From Cordilura impudica (Eukaryota > Arthropoda > Insecta > Diptera > Scathophagidae): a stretch of 64,000 nucleotides of DNA. Each line of letters opens with the position of its first letter. Within the stretch, counting starts at the first letter, position 1. The position numbers and the translations under genes were made by a program. This document shows positions 1 to 12,828 of this stretch, one piece after another. The notes beneath the pieces were generated by a model. It did no database searches. It had not been told where the DNA came from and saw only the letters and a program-made list of their open reading frames with translations. Location: positions 305,821,429 through 305,885,428 of the forward strand of contig OY821518.1 in assembly GCA_963682025.1 (NCBI GenBank), written 5' to 3'.

Positions 1-1459
1 CATTTCCATATTTCCTTCGTTAATAGAGTTTGACCATGAACAAAGTTTTTGTTGAAAAGCAATAAGTTTTGTATTCAAAACTAAAATATTGGTTTCTTTT
101 CCCTGCAGAGAAAGATTTAATTCATTTATTTTAGCAAAAAAATCTGCTAAATATGATGCTAAACACATCCAACTTTCATCACTAAAGTGCGTAGCAAGAT
201 CTGGTTTTTTATCTAAAAGAAATAATCGTAACTCATCTTTAAGTTCTAAAATTCTATTTAAAACTTTTCCACGTGAAAGCCACCTTACTTCAGTATGATA
301 TAACAAAACCTCATGCACTGATCCCATCTCCTTACATAAAATATTAAACAATCTCGAGTTTACAGCACGATTTTTTACAAAATTAACAATAGTTGTAATG
401 TCACTCAAAATTTCACTGAGTTCGGAACACATTCGTCGAAAAACTAAATGTTCTCTGTGTATTACGCAGTGAATATGTTGCGCATCTGGTGATACTTTTT
501 GTACTTCTGCTTTGAATCCAGAAATTCTCCCAGTCATCGCTGCTGCACCATCTGTACACACTCCTACACATTTTGACCATTCAAGTTTATTCTCTGAAAA
601 GAACTCATCTACTTTTACAAAAATATCAATACCTCTTGTTGAAGTTAATAGCTCCCGACAAAAAAGTAAATCGTCATGAATTTGGAAGTTATACTGATAT
701 CTTACAAAAACCATTAACTGCGCGTAATTTGTTATATCAGTAGATTCATCAATTTGTATCGCGAAGAAGTTGCTCTATTTAATACGAGATATTAATTGGG
801 TTTTAATATTATATCCCATGCTATCAATTCTTCTTTTCATAGTATCGTTTGAGATAGGAATAGACTTCAACGGATTAGCAATTTTTTCACTGTATATAGT
901 TTCACAAATTTTAATTGCTGCTGGTAATATAAGATCTTCTCCTATCGTATAAGGTTTTTTGTTTTTTGCAATTAATAGGGCAACTTCGAAAGATGCTTTT
1001 AGCAGGTCATCATTAAGTTTTGTATATTTTGTAAGAGAACCAGTTTGTTCCTTTTTATCTGCTGCCTTTATTTGAAAAAATTCGAGTGGCTTACTTTGAT
1101 GTTATGGGTGCAAAATAGTTAAATGACGCAGTAGTTTTCCTGGCCTCATACTATCGTTTGTTAGTTGGGTGAAACAAATTACACACATAGGTCTTTATTG
1201 ATTATTAAATGTTGACGAAATAAATCCATATTTCAAATTATCAGAATTATACATATTTACGATTTTTCAATTGAGGTGTATTATCTGTGGCGATTTTTCT
1301 CTTATTGTCAGTTGTTAATCTCGATGTTGAAGTAGAAGTTCCTGGTAAAGATGATAATTCTACTGGTTCTTGTAGATGTTCAGATGTAAGTTCTATTAAT
1401 TCATGTACACTTTTATAATTTTCTCGCTCTTTAGGTATTTTTATTAGCCACTTATCCAT
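1..1459 (-). pseudogene. hAT-family (ZBED/SCAND3-like) transposase, broken and cut by the window edge
   Basis: Read on the minus strand, the region codes for a protein like the hAT transposase-derived ZBED5/SCAND3 group. The N-terminal part (start near 1459) carries MDKWLIKIPKERE. It is followed by a degenerate BED-like stretch (MCVICF, then LLRHLTILHP), then the RNase H-like core with IDESTDITNYAQLMVF around 715-760, VCTDGAAAMTG around 530-565 and HCVIHREHLVFRRM around 430-480. A downstream segment reads EVRWLSRGKVLNRI near 250-290. Stops interrupt the frame near 1200 and 1110, so the copy is not functional. The C-terminal dimerisation region lies outside the window. In the family this enzyme excises and inserts the transposon by a DDE mechanism. 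Family assignment rests on remembered motif order, not a search. Confidence 0.75.
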
Positions 1460-2060
1460 TTTTAAACCCGTACTAAAATCGTTAAAATTTTAAGAAAATA
1501 ATAGTTAAATTTATCACCTAATTAAAAGAAATAATAATAATTACCTTGAATATAGAAAGAAATATAATTATTTTATAATATTTAATTATATTTTTTTTTT
1601 GCTTTAATATATTCACTTTTTTAACTTTTTTAATATTACATAAAAAAAAACTACAAAAATCATCAATGTTGAAAGCACATCACTAAATGAAGATAAAATT
1701 TAAAAATGTGCTTCTTTTTGCAAACTAACTAAGCCTACTGCGGAAATAAATTTTTCAATTTAATACAATTCTAGGAAGTTAAAAAATATGCTTCTGTGTA
1801 GCTAAGCCTACTACGAAATCTAATTTTATAAAATTTAACAAAGTTTAAATTTTAACTTCTGTGTAACTAAGCCTACTGTGAAATTTAATTTGAAAAAATT
1901 TTACGATTTTAAATTTAGGAATACACCATTTTCAAAGAAATTTATGAAATAAAAAAAAAAATATTTTAAAGACTAAATACATAAATGTAGAAATACTTAA
2001 ATGTTTTGCGGCTCCTTTAAAAGAGTTCTACGGCCGCGGCTCACAGTTTGAGAAGCACTG
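1..2060 (-). mobile_element. hAT DNA transposon, one terminus in the window
   Basis: The transposase relic is followed, on its 5' side, by AT-rich subterminal DNA and then a terminus at 2045-2060. On the minus strand this reads CAGTGCTTCTCAAACT, the standard start of many Charlie-like hAT elements. The flank at 2061-2068 (atctagag) would be the 8-bp target duplication, but the other end is outside the window. Between about 1690 and 1915 a unit of about 75 bp containing aactaagcctactg recurs three times. Such subterminal repeats are typical transposase-binding arrays in hAT elements; that role is inferred. Confidence 0.7.
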
Positions 2061-2068
2061 ATCTAGAG

Positions 2069-4270
2069 TACTATGATGGCCAGAGTCTTGAATCTTTCTG
2101 CACGTCAATTGGTTGTTAATGTGAGTAGTCGTACCAAAAATGGGCGGGATTGGATTAATGGACGTTGTACCTCCCATACAAAAAATATTATCTGGAGTGC
2201 TATAAGCCCGACAGTCTTGAAACCAGGTGTGAGTTCACGAACGATGAGTATGAGAAGTTATGTGAAAAATGGGCGGGATCAAACCAGTACCATACATGGT
2301 AAATACTTATCATCATAATTAATAACAAACATATTCACTAGTATAATATATAAATGGGATATTATGGATTAAAAAAATAGTTTTGTCTTCCAGACTAGTA
2401 AATTTCATATTGAAAGCAGATATTTACAAATGGCGTTGTTGGCCCTTTTTTAATGTTTTGTTTAGGAACTGCCTCATTTGGGCGTTCTGCATAATAATAC
2501 AAGTTTTTTAAACGAATATTAAATACGAATATTGAATTCTTACTAGAAGATTCGTCATAATTTTTTTCAATCCATTCTTTTTTTTTCATCTCAAAAATCG
2601 ATGTTAAGTCAAAACCTGAAACATCATTTTTTCCAACAAATGAAAATGATTACATTTTAACGCTATAACTGTCAAAATCTTTATTTTAACGACAGGGGTT
2701 TCGAAATATTTTTGCAAATAGAAATTTGCCCATTAATATAATATTTTAAGACCAAAATTATTTTAAGTTGCCAAGTGAAAACAACGAAAGGCTGCCTCAT
2801 CGCACCCTTGCCTGTTTAATGTAACCTCTAAAAATACTTTTCGAAAATCATTTTATGTTAACATCAAATTAATCAACTACTACCAAAAATTATTAAAAAA
2901 AAATTTTTTTTTTACTATTTTTTCCACTCACACTGAATTTTTCTACAAAAATATTCAAAGCATATTAAAAAATCATGATATTCAAAGATAGAAATGAATA
3001 AAGATAGACTTAAAAACATTTTTTGTAAAGTATTGAGTGAATTTAGCATTGCTACTTCTAATCAATTTAATCATGCTCGTATAAACAAATTATATTAGAC
3101 CGCGTTTGTACATAAAATCTAAGCCACTGACAGCTTCCTAACGAATTCAAACCAAACTTAACCCCTATTTTTGCTTAAACCTTATCACTAGAAACTGTCG
3201 TCTAATTTGTTTATTTTTTTTATTTTTGTTAAATTCTTTATGGCAACCAACAGCCATAAACCAGATAAGAGCCATAAACAAATAAATTGATAAGCGTCAT
3301 TTTATTTTTTTAAATTAAGGAACATTTTAACAAAAACTTCGCAATCAATATTTGACCAAAACTTAATCTGTATTATGTATTATTAACGCCTAGATAATTG
3401 ACAGTGAAAACATATACAACAATAATAATAATTAATAGAAACTAGTTAAAGTTGGTGTTAATTGATTTTTATTATTAAGTATTTAAATATCTCAATATTA
3501 TTCATATCAAGTCATTATTTTAAATAAATTGTGCTAAAACACAACGTGAAATTGAGAATGTGTTAAATTGTTGTTTAAATTGTTTGTAAATTCAACAAAA
3601 ACAACAGACTACTTGTAGATACAATACGTTTATGAATGTGAACTTGAGATCCTAAAAATGAGGGTGCGCCTTTGACATGACGATCTCGATTTCAGATACT
3701 GAATACGATGAATACGAATAAAATATTTATAGCCTGACGATTTTCTCGAATTACTCGTTTTCTAAAGCGGTGTGGCGAATGATGACGACATACATATTTC
3801 CATAGACTTGATAAGTAATCGTAGTTTTCTTTTTCACTCAACAGTGCATTTCAATTGAATAGTTGTGCAGTGAAACAATAATAATGACATACATAGTGTT
3901 TATCAAAATTATCAATAGCAATATCGTTATAATTTAAATATTTCATTACTACTGGCAGATGCTTTTTAATGATTCATTTAAAAACAGACATTTCTGATGC
4001 ATATAATGCTTCCAGTAATAAAAATTAATTAGATTTTAACTGAACCAATGGAAAAGTTTTAAATACTATTTCAGCTACTTCTTTCTATGTGAGACATTAG
4101 AAGATTAATGTTTAATACTTTTGTTTTGGTCAAATGTATTTTTTTTTTTTTTTGCAATATTTGAAAACAAATATTGAGGTGCATTTATTTATTTATAAAA
4201 CGAAAACTTATTCAAGTATAAGCACTATGATTACATCATAGTTCGGGAAAATAAGTAATTAATATCTTCT
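2069..4270. other. Intergenic AT-rich stretch
   Basis: I see no gene, RNA or clear mobile element here. The short open frames at 2073-2318 (plus) and 2395-2589 (minus) have no recognisable motif and low-complexity composition, so I treat them as chance frames. Confidence 0.5.
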
Positions 4271-5101
4271 TAAACCAGAACAACCCGACCCGAGAAAGAA
4301 AACTCAACAAATTTGGGAAATTTTTTCTTTACTTCTCAACATATTCTCCTTTTAGCTCGACACATTTTTTCCAACGATATTCAGTAAGAATACCCATCAA
4401 CCGCAGACTACACCTCTTCATTGTTCCCAAATCTTTTAGAATCGAGCCATTTCTTCAAGTTTGGAAATAGAAAATAATTCAAGGGAGCTAAATCTAGTGA
4501 ACAAGGTGCGTAATGAAGCAATTTAAATTTTAATTCATGGATTTTGGCCGTAGTGGATGTGTGAACTGGTGTATTGTCTTCATGAAACAATACTTTCTTT
4601 TACGTCAAATGCGACCTTGTTCCTTAAATTCATCACTTAAACGCTGTAACAAGTTAGCGCAGCATACTCGCCGTTCATTTTTTACTTTTTGAAGATAATC
4701 AATAAAAACTACTCCAAACGCATCCCAAAAAACAGATGCGATATTTTTGAAGATCGAACTGTTTTCGCCTTCTTTGGAAACGATTCTCCCATTTCAGTCC
4801 ACTATTTTGACTGTTCCTCTGTCTTAGATATGAAATGGTGGACTCATGTCTTAGCCGTGGTTAGGAATCGACGGTAAAACATCGCCAAACACTCTATTGA
4901 AATATCTTCACGTTTCTGTTCCATTTTGAGCAAAAGATGTCCCATCTTGATGGTTTAAAAACAAAACAGCAATTACCCAACGTGGCGCTTTGAAACTTAA
5001 AACTTATGTTTTATAAGGTTGCCACTTTTCACCAAAGTAATTTTTTTTAAACTACTGCTGCCATCTATACGTCAGGTCGGGTTGTTCAGGGACCGCCCTC
5101 G
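4271..5101 (-). mobile_element. Degenerate mariner element with transposase relic
   Basis: The right end reads on the minus strand cgagggcggtccctgaacaa followed by cccgacc, next to a TA at 5102-5103. The left end keeps the matching gaacaacccgacc at 4278-4290, but its outermost bases are damaged. The minus strand holds transposase pieces. Near 4780-4840 is a VHHF..KTEEQSK.WTEMGESFPKKAKT block, around the first catalytic Asp of mariner proteins. At 4408-4590 is HEDNTPVHTS...YAPCSLDLAPLNYFLFPNLKKWL, the second and third Asp (D34D) region. Several stops and frameshifts make it dead. A related copy lies at 24521. Confidence 0.75.
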
Positions 5102-5253
5102 TACTTATAAGCGACTAAGTGTAATCAATTCTTAAAATTGTTAAGAACACAAAAACCGTGTGTACTATTGTCATATTTAAGTAAAAACATTTTAATATTA
5201 TTACCTTTTGCTTTATAATATAACTTCTCTGACACTTAAAATAAAAAAAAAAA

Positions 5254-5822
5254 ACAAGTAAGAAATTATAGTCGGTCTAGACCGACTATACGATACCCTA
5301 TACCATGGTTTAGAGACCCTATCTCTTCCGTCCAACTAATTCGACATAGAAAATAAGCATAAACCATATTTGAGTCGCATTGTCCTATAGGGTTTATTTT
5401 TGGAATACTGATTAATGGATAAATTAAACACATACAAACCCAATTTGATGAGATCTATATGATAATTTGAATCTTATGGCAATTTATGTCGATTTCATAT
5501 GCGTCATTTGTATGGGGACTACGTCTGAACATGAATTTTACTAATTTCAATAGCATTCATCATATGGCTGATAAAAGCTTACATGCCAAATGTCATCAAA
5601 ATATATTCATATTTGCGACCTGTAGTTTACATGGACACACAGACGGACGGACGGACGGACGGACGGACATCGCTAAATCGACTCAGAAAGTGATTCTGAC
5701 TGAGAAAATGATTCTGAATCGATCGGTATAATATAAGAAGGATCTAGGTCAAATATTTTTGGTAGTTACAAACAGCAGCACAAAGTCATTATACCCAAAC
5801 CACATAGTGGTATAGGGTATAA
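5254..5822 (+). repeat. DINE-like interspersed repeat, copy A
   Basis: Copy A of the family. It opens with aacaagtaagaaattatagt and the perfect palindrome tagtcggtctagaccgacta, then the subterminal motif taccctataccatgg. It carries a (gacg)n microsatellite at about 5640-5667 and closes with the inverted subterminal motif accacatagtggtatagggt. The short frame at 5486-5731 is internal to the repeat and not a gene. An internal deletion makes it shorter than copy D (about 800 bp). Confidence 0.9.
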
Positions 5823-7385
5823 AAAAATGAAAATTAATGAAATAATTTCCAAACCCTAAAATAATACGTTTTTTTTTGAATTTGCGAATAAATATTTGTA
5901 GACATTTATTTTCCGATGGTTAAATAGATTAAATTTACAAAAGGTTTTCAGAAGTTCTTCTGTATTAGAGAAAATGTACAATAAAATAATTCAAGGGCAA
6001 ATAAACACAACGAGAACTCGTTTGAAGTTCATTGTCACGCAGTTTATTATTTAAAATATTTTAATACTCGTAGCATTGTTAAGTTAAATAATACAAAAGA
6101 TAAAAAGTAAATTGTATGCAAACCCTTCATACAAACAAATTTAAACAAATTAAATTTTCAGTGCCAAATTCAAAGACCTAATTTAGGGATTATTTAGATA
6201 AATTACTACAGGGGTTTTTAAAAGGAGATATGGTTCCATATAATTTCATTTTCGGAATTTTTGAAACATAATCAAAAGACGCTTAACCATTTTCAAGTAA
6301 ACGAATCACTTTTTCAAACAATATCGTCTACTGAATCACCCTGTACCTGAGTTCAGGATTTATTTTGAAGAAGCAGGAATGTTTTTTTTTTTTTGTTTTT
6401 TTATATTAATAAAAATATATGTGGGCACACGTTTAAAAACAATACTATACAAAAACAAAAAAGGTGTATTTTTAAAATTTTTATTTATATATGTAATACA
6501 GACTCATACATATGTAACGTATTCAATTTTATATAAAAATACATAATTGAAATAATCACATTTTTTATATTCTAATTGCTTATGAATTGTATAGACATAA
6601 ACGGTTTCTCAACAAGTATTTAAGATATAGAATTATATATGTAGTCATTAATTTATTATGTGGCCATTAATAAAGGCATGTGATCGGCATTTTAAAAACA
6701 ATCCAAAAACAAAACTCTAATAACATTGATAAAATTTGCATAAAACCTGTTCAAACTAGACTTGTTAAGAAGTGTAATTAATTTAGTGTTTTGTTTTAAA
6801 TATGTTATACTCAATATAATGTTCTGCATATACATACATATGTAGTTTCTATTCTTCAATTATTATGACTAGTGATAAGGATTTCAATGAAATCATATTA
6901 TATGTACACATGACAGTGGAGCAGAATCAAACAATTTTTTAAATAAATCATCCATCGGCCAATCAGATTGTGTCAATGAAAGTTTCAAACAGCTGCGGAA
7001 AATATGAGTATTTTTTTAATTGGATTTTTTTTTTAAATTCTCTGGTTGAGGTTCCCCTCAGCTTTCCCCAGAAAATATTTACATTTACAGAGCTACTAAT
7101 TTCATCCAAAGTATTAAGTGTTTAATATATAACCTAAATTTAACAAGGTTGCATTTCATACCTTGGATGCAATCAATTTAAACAATATTTGTACAAATAG
7201 TTGACAATAAGGCCGTTAAGAATTTTTTAAATGTTTCCAAATTGATAGCAAACTGCACATATATGTATATTTATATACTCGTACATACTCGTACGTATGA
7301 CACTCATAATTAAAAGCTGGTTTTTGGCATACTTTAAACTGGCAATCGATGGGTTTCTCTGGTTTTAAGCAGTTCAATCAGTTTT
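5823..7385. other. Intergenic AT-rich stretch
   Basis: No coding signal or mobile-element end was recognised. There are homopolymer T runs (for example about 6380-6402) and scattered atacatatgtat motifs. Confidence 0.5.
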
Positions 7386-8377
7386 GTGTTCATTTGAATC
7401 CAAGTCATGGAATATTTTAACATTTTGCAAAATAATTGCAACAACAAATATTTTTTTCGTTAATTTTTTACTGCATTAACGGCAATGATGTCATTTGAGA
7501 ATTTAAAATCCTTTATTTGACGGATATGAAATATTTAAAGTTTTTCAAAAGTTTTGTGTTGACAAAATAAATCATATTAATTTTAAAAATTGTTTGTTTT
7601 TTTTTCCCAACAATTTCCATCATTTTCTTGTTAATAATATTCCACTTTATATGTGTTAACGCTTAATGTTTTCAAAAAAAAAAAAAAAGAAACTCAAGTG
7701 GGTTAATAAGTAATAAGTTGTGACGATTCCCTATCGGATTTGTCCTACTGTGTACAGATTACGGGAGTGATTTTTATCCGATTTTCATGTTTTTACTTTT
7801 GTTTGAAAGTTAGTAAAATTACCTTTAATATGAATTAAAGCGATGTTTTTCAATATGTATAATTTGGGGTATATTTGTATAATTGTGTTCATTCGAATCC
7901 AAGTCATGGAATATTTTAACATTTTGCAAAATAATTGAAACAATAAATACTTTTTTCGTCAATTTTTTACTGCATTAACGGCAATGACGTCATTTGAGAA
8001 TTTAAAATCCTTTATTTGTCGGATATGAAATATTTAAAGTTTTTCAAAAGTTTTGTGTTGACAAAATAAATCATATTAATTTTAAAAATTGTTGGTTTTT
8101 TTTCCCAACAATTTCCATCATTTTCTTGTTAATAATATTCCACTTTATATGTGTTAACGCTTAATGTTTTCAAAAAGAAAAAAAAAAGAAACTCAAGTGG
8201 GTTAATAAGTAATAAGTTGTGACGATTCCCTATCGGATTTGTCCTACTGTGTACACGATTACGGAAGTGATTTTTATCCGATTTTCATGTTTTTACTTTT
8301 GTTTGAAAGTTAGTAAAATTACCTTTAATATGAATTAAAGCGATGTTTTTCAATATGTATAATTTGGGGTATATTTT
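7386..8377. repeat. Tandem duplication of a 499-bp unit
   Basis: The unit beginning gtgttcatttgaatccaagt at 7386 recurs at 7885 (gtgttcattcgaatccaagt) and runs in register to about 8375. There are only about a dozen base differences plus small poly(A)/poly(T) length changes. Both copies share landmarks such as cgattccctatcggatttgt and tgtcctactgtgtaca. No ORF or TIR is visible in the unit. The second copy runs straight into a DINE-like repeat. Confidence 0.9.
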
Positions 8378-8387
8378 CTGTGTTTTT

Positions 8388-9016
8388 TATACTATCTGTG
8401 GTCCATGTAAAGCTTGTAATCAAACTGCAGGTCGCAAATATGAATATATTTTGATGAAATTTGGTATATAAGCTTTTATCAGCCATGGGATGAACGCTAT
8501 TGAAATTGGTGAGAATCGGTCCATGTTCAGACCTAGCCCCCATACAAATTACCCATATGAAATCGACATAAATTGCCATAAGATCCAAATTGTCATATAG
8601 ATCTTACTCAAATTGGGTTTGTATGCGTTCATTACATCCACTAATAAGTAGTCCAAAAATGATCCCTTTGACCCCATATAGAGCTGCTTCCCGATCTTCA
8701 CTTAAATCTATTAAAAAACAAAAATATTGCACTGATTCTTCTCAAATTTTGTTTGTACATATTTTTGCAAAATACAAGAGACTTTACCAAACATGATCAG
8801 GATCGGTCCATTTTTGGACCTAGTCCCTTTATAGATATAGCATCCGATATGAACTTTTTCATATCTGCAGCCAAAAAAATTAATAAAAATCCCACTCAAA
8901 TTTGGTTTATGCTTATTTTCTATATCGAAGTAGTTGGACCGAAAGATAGGGTCTCTAAACCATGGTATAGGGTATCATATAGTCGGTCTAGACCGACTAT
9001 AATTTTCTTACTTGTT
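8388..9016 (-). repeat. DINE-like interspersed repeat, copy B, truncated
   Basis: Minus-orientation copy lacking the gtatagggtata terminus and the microsatellite. It begins inside the repeat (tccatgtaaagcttgtaatc at about 8402) and ends with the hairpin tagtcggtctagaccgacta and ttcttacttgtt at 9005-9016. Open frames on both strands (8325-8588, 8590-8796, 8711-8899, 8753-9055) are repeat sequence and recur in other copies. Confidence 0.9.
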
Positions 9017-9143
9017 GTTCTTGTATTTATCAGAAAATTATTATTGCGTTATTAGCGATTTACAAATGAAAATGTTGTCTTCAATTTGAAATGTATTGCA
9101 AATAAAGACCATAACATCATGAAACTTTTTAACAGATTATCAG

Positions 9144-10478
9144 CCCTGTTCTTGAAACGTTGTTATTTGAATAAGAGTGAATTTAAAATCACATGAAATT
9201 GGACTTTTGGGTTTCTTGAAACCACTTTTTTTATTTACTTAATGGAAACATATGTTTGAGTTAAGAACCATATGTTTGAGTTAAGAACATATGTTATCTA
9301 GAAACCGAGGTGCCCTATGGTTCTTTATTCAGTTTCACAAAAAACTTTTAAGTATTTTGTGCATGTTTTTTTCTTAAGTTTATAGAAAAAGTATAAAGAA
9401 AAATATTCTCTTTTAAAATAACAACTTATTTGTTCATTTAATTGTTTTTGTTCTTCAATTTCATTCAATTAAAAATGACTTTTCTATTTTTAAAAAGTAA
9501 GGCATCACCAAAAAATTTCGATATTCAAATAAATTGAATTTGACTGGCATCACTACTGTTTCGAACATATGCAAAAAAATATAAAATATGTGATGTATTT
9601 TCCATATGTAAATTCAGTTTTACGATCCATACGTAATTCCGTGTGTGTGTCAAAATTAGCGTTTTACATACGATTCATAATTTTTGCGTTCAAACGTACA
9701 TATGTATTTCCGAATGACATAACCTCTAAATGTAAACAACAGCTGATTTAATTTGTGAATTTACAAAAATTTATTGTTTAAAATAAAGTTATATATTTTA
9801 TATATTTTTTAATTGTTAATTAATATTAAACAATTTATTTTTCTTTCAATATTAATCTTTATAATTTACTCTTTTTTTCTTTCGCCACAAGCAGTGTTGT
9901 ATTTTCATATGTTTGTCTTGCCAAAATAGAACCTGCTCTAATTGAAAAATTTACTTATGTCTTGCAAAATGTGTTGTACATAGAGAATGTTTGAAAGGGT
10001 TCACACTATGTGTACAAATTACACGTGCTAAGAAACTAAGAAAAACACAAGCAAAACACGTAGTGTGAACGCAGCTTTATAATTGAAAAAATTATAATGG
10101 AAAATAGATTGTGTAAATAAAAAGTTTTTATTATAGTTATAGAACAGCATCATCGCAAAAAGTGTGTTTTATTAACATCGACCACTTATTACGAGTTTTT
10201 TTTTTAAATCAGCGCAAAATATAGACGTTTTTAAAATCGTTTTTTTTTTTTAATAAAATTAATGTCTAATTTTTTAAAATAATGACAAGGTTCAATAAAA
10301 AACATGTTAGAGTTTAAATATCAATTAGTTTTTTTTTTATCTCTTAAGGCCTTTTCTATGTGAATTAAAACGAGAAAAAATATTCTTATTGAAATTAGAG
10401 AACAGCAAAAAACTCGTAGATTTAAGAATTTTTTCATTTACGAGTATTTTTTTGTGATAGTGGTTTCAAGAACAGGGG
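9144..10478. mobile_element. Possible terminal-inverted-repeat element, about 1.3 kb
   Basis: The motif ccctgttcttgaaac at 9144-9158 is exactly inverted at the other end as gtttcaagaacaggg, ending at about 10478; similarity decays inward. No target duplication is obvious. The interior is AT-rich and non-coding. It includes a 25-bp tandem repeat (tatgtttgagttaagaac, about 9250-9293) and a small inverted repeat (ttcacactatgtgt ... acacgtagtgtgaa, about 9999-10072). This may be two nested small elements rather than one. Confidence 0.4.
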
Positions 10479-10779
10479 TGTATAAGTCTACACAAAATTA
10501 TCTTTCGTTTGAGTGTAATCTCGTCGGAGTGTGTTTCAGATTATCTAACTGGCATTGCAAGGTTGTTAAAAATTATATTATATACATATATTTTTTCAGT
10601 TTTATCTTTATAAACATTGTTTCATTCTTTAAAAAATATACTTTTTAAAATTAATACATACGGTGTCATCATAGCGGTAAATTTACAAAGAAAAACAAAA
10701 CTAACTCAATTTTTGGTGCTCGACGCATAATCGGACAAAGGAAAGCAACAATAATAAAAATGCCGAAAAAGAACAATTA

Positions 10780-12286
10780 ATATTTTGTTTTCAAGAACGG
10801 CCTGAAAACGTTTTGGAATTGATTTTACCAAGTTTTGGCATACTCCAGGTTCTATGGAGTTCCATGCTTCCAGTAAAGCCTCCGTTAGCTGAAATTAGGG
10901 CCATTATTACAACTTCTCTTTAAAGTAAATGTTAGTTAAAGGTAACTTTAGCTAAAACTGATCAATAAAGTTACCTTTAACTTCTTTTCGTTATTACAAC
11001 TTCCCAGTAAAATAAAATTAATATTTTTGATATTGCGGCAACACCAAAGGAAACACCGATTACTTTTGATCAAATGAATAGCTTGATAAAATACGTAGTG
11101 GCAACGTTCCTTTATTTGTTTGCAAGCAAACAATAGAATAAAAACTACAAACCTTTATTATTAGTTGCATAATTGTTGTAAATGTGTAATAAAACTTTTT
11201 AAAACATATACAAGCATATATTTAAGTATATGCAAATAAATTTATTTCCAAAACTAAATTTGTGTGAATTTATTCTTCATAGATCAGAAAATGTGGCAAC
11301 ATTACATACATAAATTTCACGTTAAAAGTTAAAGGCAACGATATTTTCCCTTTAGCTTATCAGTCACTTTTAGCTAAAAGTATAGTTGTAATAACGAAAA
11401 ACTAATACTCTGTCCGCAAGTAATAATGGCCCTTAATGTGTTAAATTTTTTTTTTGGTATACTCTTCTAGCTAATTCTTTCCAAAGATGTTCAATTAAAT
11501 TAAGGTCTGGGATTTGTGCTGGTGTTTCTAGAAGTTTAGGGCAGTTATGAATCAACGAACGCTTTGCCACACGTGAAGTGTGCTTGGGATCATTGTCTTG
11601 GTAAAAAGCAAAATAGTTCAAAATTCCCTTTGTTTTATTTCGCATAGCGCATAAAAGAGACTGATTAGCCGAAAGTAAAATACAAATTCCCATCAGCTTT
11701 ACATTCTGTTTTAAAAAGGTTGATGAAGCTAAATTTGTCCATTTTACCACCAATAAAATGCTTTTCCATATTATTTATTCGTTTTACGCCACACAAGCAT
11801 CTTTCACTGATGATAACTATCAATGAAAATGTATTTTAAAGATATGTTAACATAAAATTACCTTATTCCAAAAATCTTCTGGTTTAAACAAATATTCTGC
11901 AGCATATTTATTATTATTATTTTTTTGATTTATAAATGGATTTTTTCTATCAACTCTGCCAAGATAATTGTATTTATGCAATGTATTTCGAACAGTATTT
12001 AAGCGAACGTCTTTTCCACTGCTGCTTTTAAAGGATATTTTAAGATCTTTTACAGTTTTAAGATGATTTTGTTTGATTTCTTTTAATAAAGAACGCTCTT
12101 CTCGCTCTGATTATTTTTTTCCTTGACCTCCTCTGCTTTTATTAACTAACCTAAACTCATGTCGTGGACAGTCGATTTGCCTTTTCCAACCAATTCGGCA
12201 ATTTCTCTCACTGATCTACGTTCAAAATTCAATTTAACTTTAAATTGTCTTATTTCCACAGTAGATTGTTTTCCATTTGGGGCCAT
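10780..12286 (-). pseudogene. Tc1-like transposase relic, interrupted by a MITE
   Basis: Minus-strand fragments in order: an N-terminal DNA-binding part starting near 12286 (MAPNGKQSTVEIRQFKVKLN, then VREIAELVGKGKSTVHDM); a middle part with WNK near 11870 and SDE near 11800; and a catalytic part at 11433-11680 with FYQDNDPKHTSRVAKRSL and then PDLNLIEHLWKELARRV. These supply the second Asp and the final Glu of the DD34E triad. The C-terminus lies beyond an inserted MITE at about 10800-10895 (LTEALLEAWNSIEPGVCQNL, then VKSIPKRFQAVLEN). Stops and frameshifts occur throughout. I could not find a convincing pair of element ends. Confidence 0.8.
10898..11432. mobile_element. MITE, PIF/Harbinger-like, inserted in Tc1
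   Basis: A 535-bp element with inverted termini gggccattattac (10898) and gtaataatggccc (ending 11432), flanked by a TTA duplication (10895-10897 and 11433-11435). Subterminal blocks also pair: acaacttctctttaaagt at the left with the gttgtaataacg region at the right, and internal gttaaaggtaactttagcta motifs. It has no transposase. Removing it brings the two halves of the Tc1 transposase together. A TTA duplication and GGGCC-type ends are characteristic of PIF/Harbinger MITEs; family placement is inference. Confidence 0.75.
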
Positions 12287-12470
12287 TTCTAAAATAATTT
12301 CGTTCGAAACTAAAAATATCACAACTAAAAACTTATAAATAATTCTGACAAAAATAAAAACAAGTTTTGAAGTGCACGAAACTGTTTGCAATCCATTTTT
12401 TCTCAAACATTAAAAGCAGCATAATTTTTATAACGGTAACTTTTTTTCTAATTAATGGAACTAGCAGATT

Positions 12471-12640
12471 CCAGCCCTCGAAATTCGAGCGCAAATTCTA
12501 GGAAATTTTATTTTTTCATTAAATAAAGACCCTAAAAGTATGCTAATCAATTATAGCCAATTCACCAATCAACACAAAAAACAAACTAATTTTTATTAAC
12601 AAATTAACAAATTTAATAAATACACACATAGCATTGCATA
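12471..12640. repeat. Interspersed repeat, empty-site copy of the 41311 repeat
   Basis: The sequence ccagccctcgaaattcgagc followed by gcaaattctaggaaatttta, poly(T) and cattaaa matches 41311-42150, where a DINE-like repeat sits after the ggaaatatta. Downstream similarity continues (tatgctaatcaattatagcc). This copy therefore shows the uninterrupted target. Confidence 0.75.
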
Positions 12641-12828
12641 ATTTTATGTATGTGTTAGTAGCAACTTTAAATGCAATTTACTCAAAATAAAGGGAAAAAA
12701 CTTAAAAATTTGTAAATCTTCAAATCGGCTATAAAGAAATACCTTTCAAATAATATACGTTTGGTCAAAATCGGAATAAAACGGTAGAACAAAACATCAG
12801 TCACAAGAAATCGCCTAGCATATTAATA

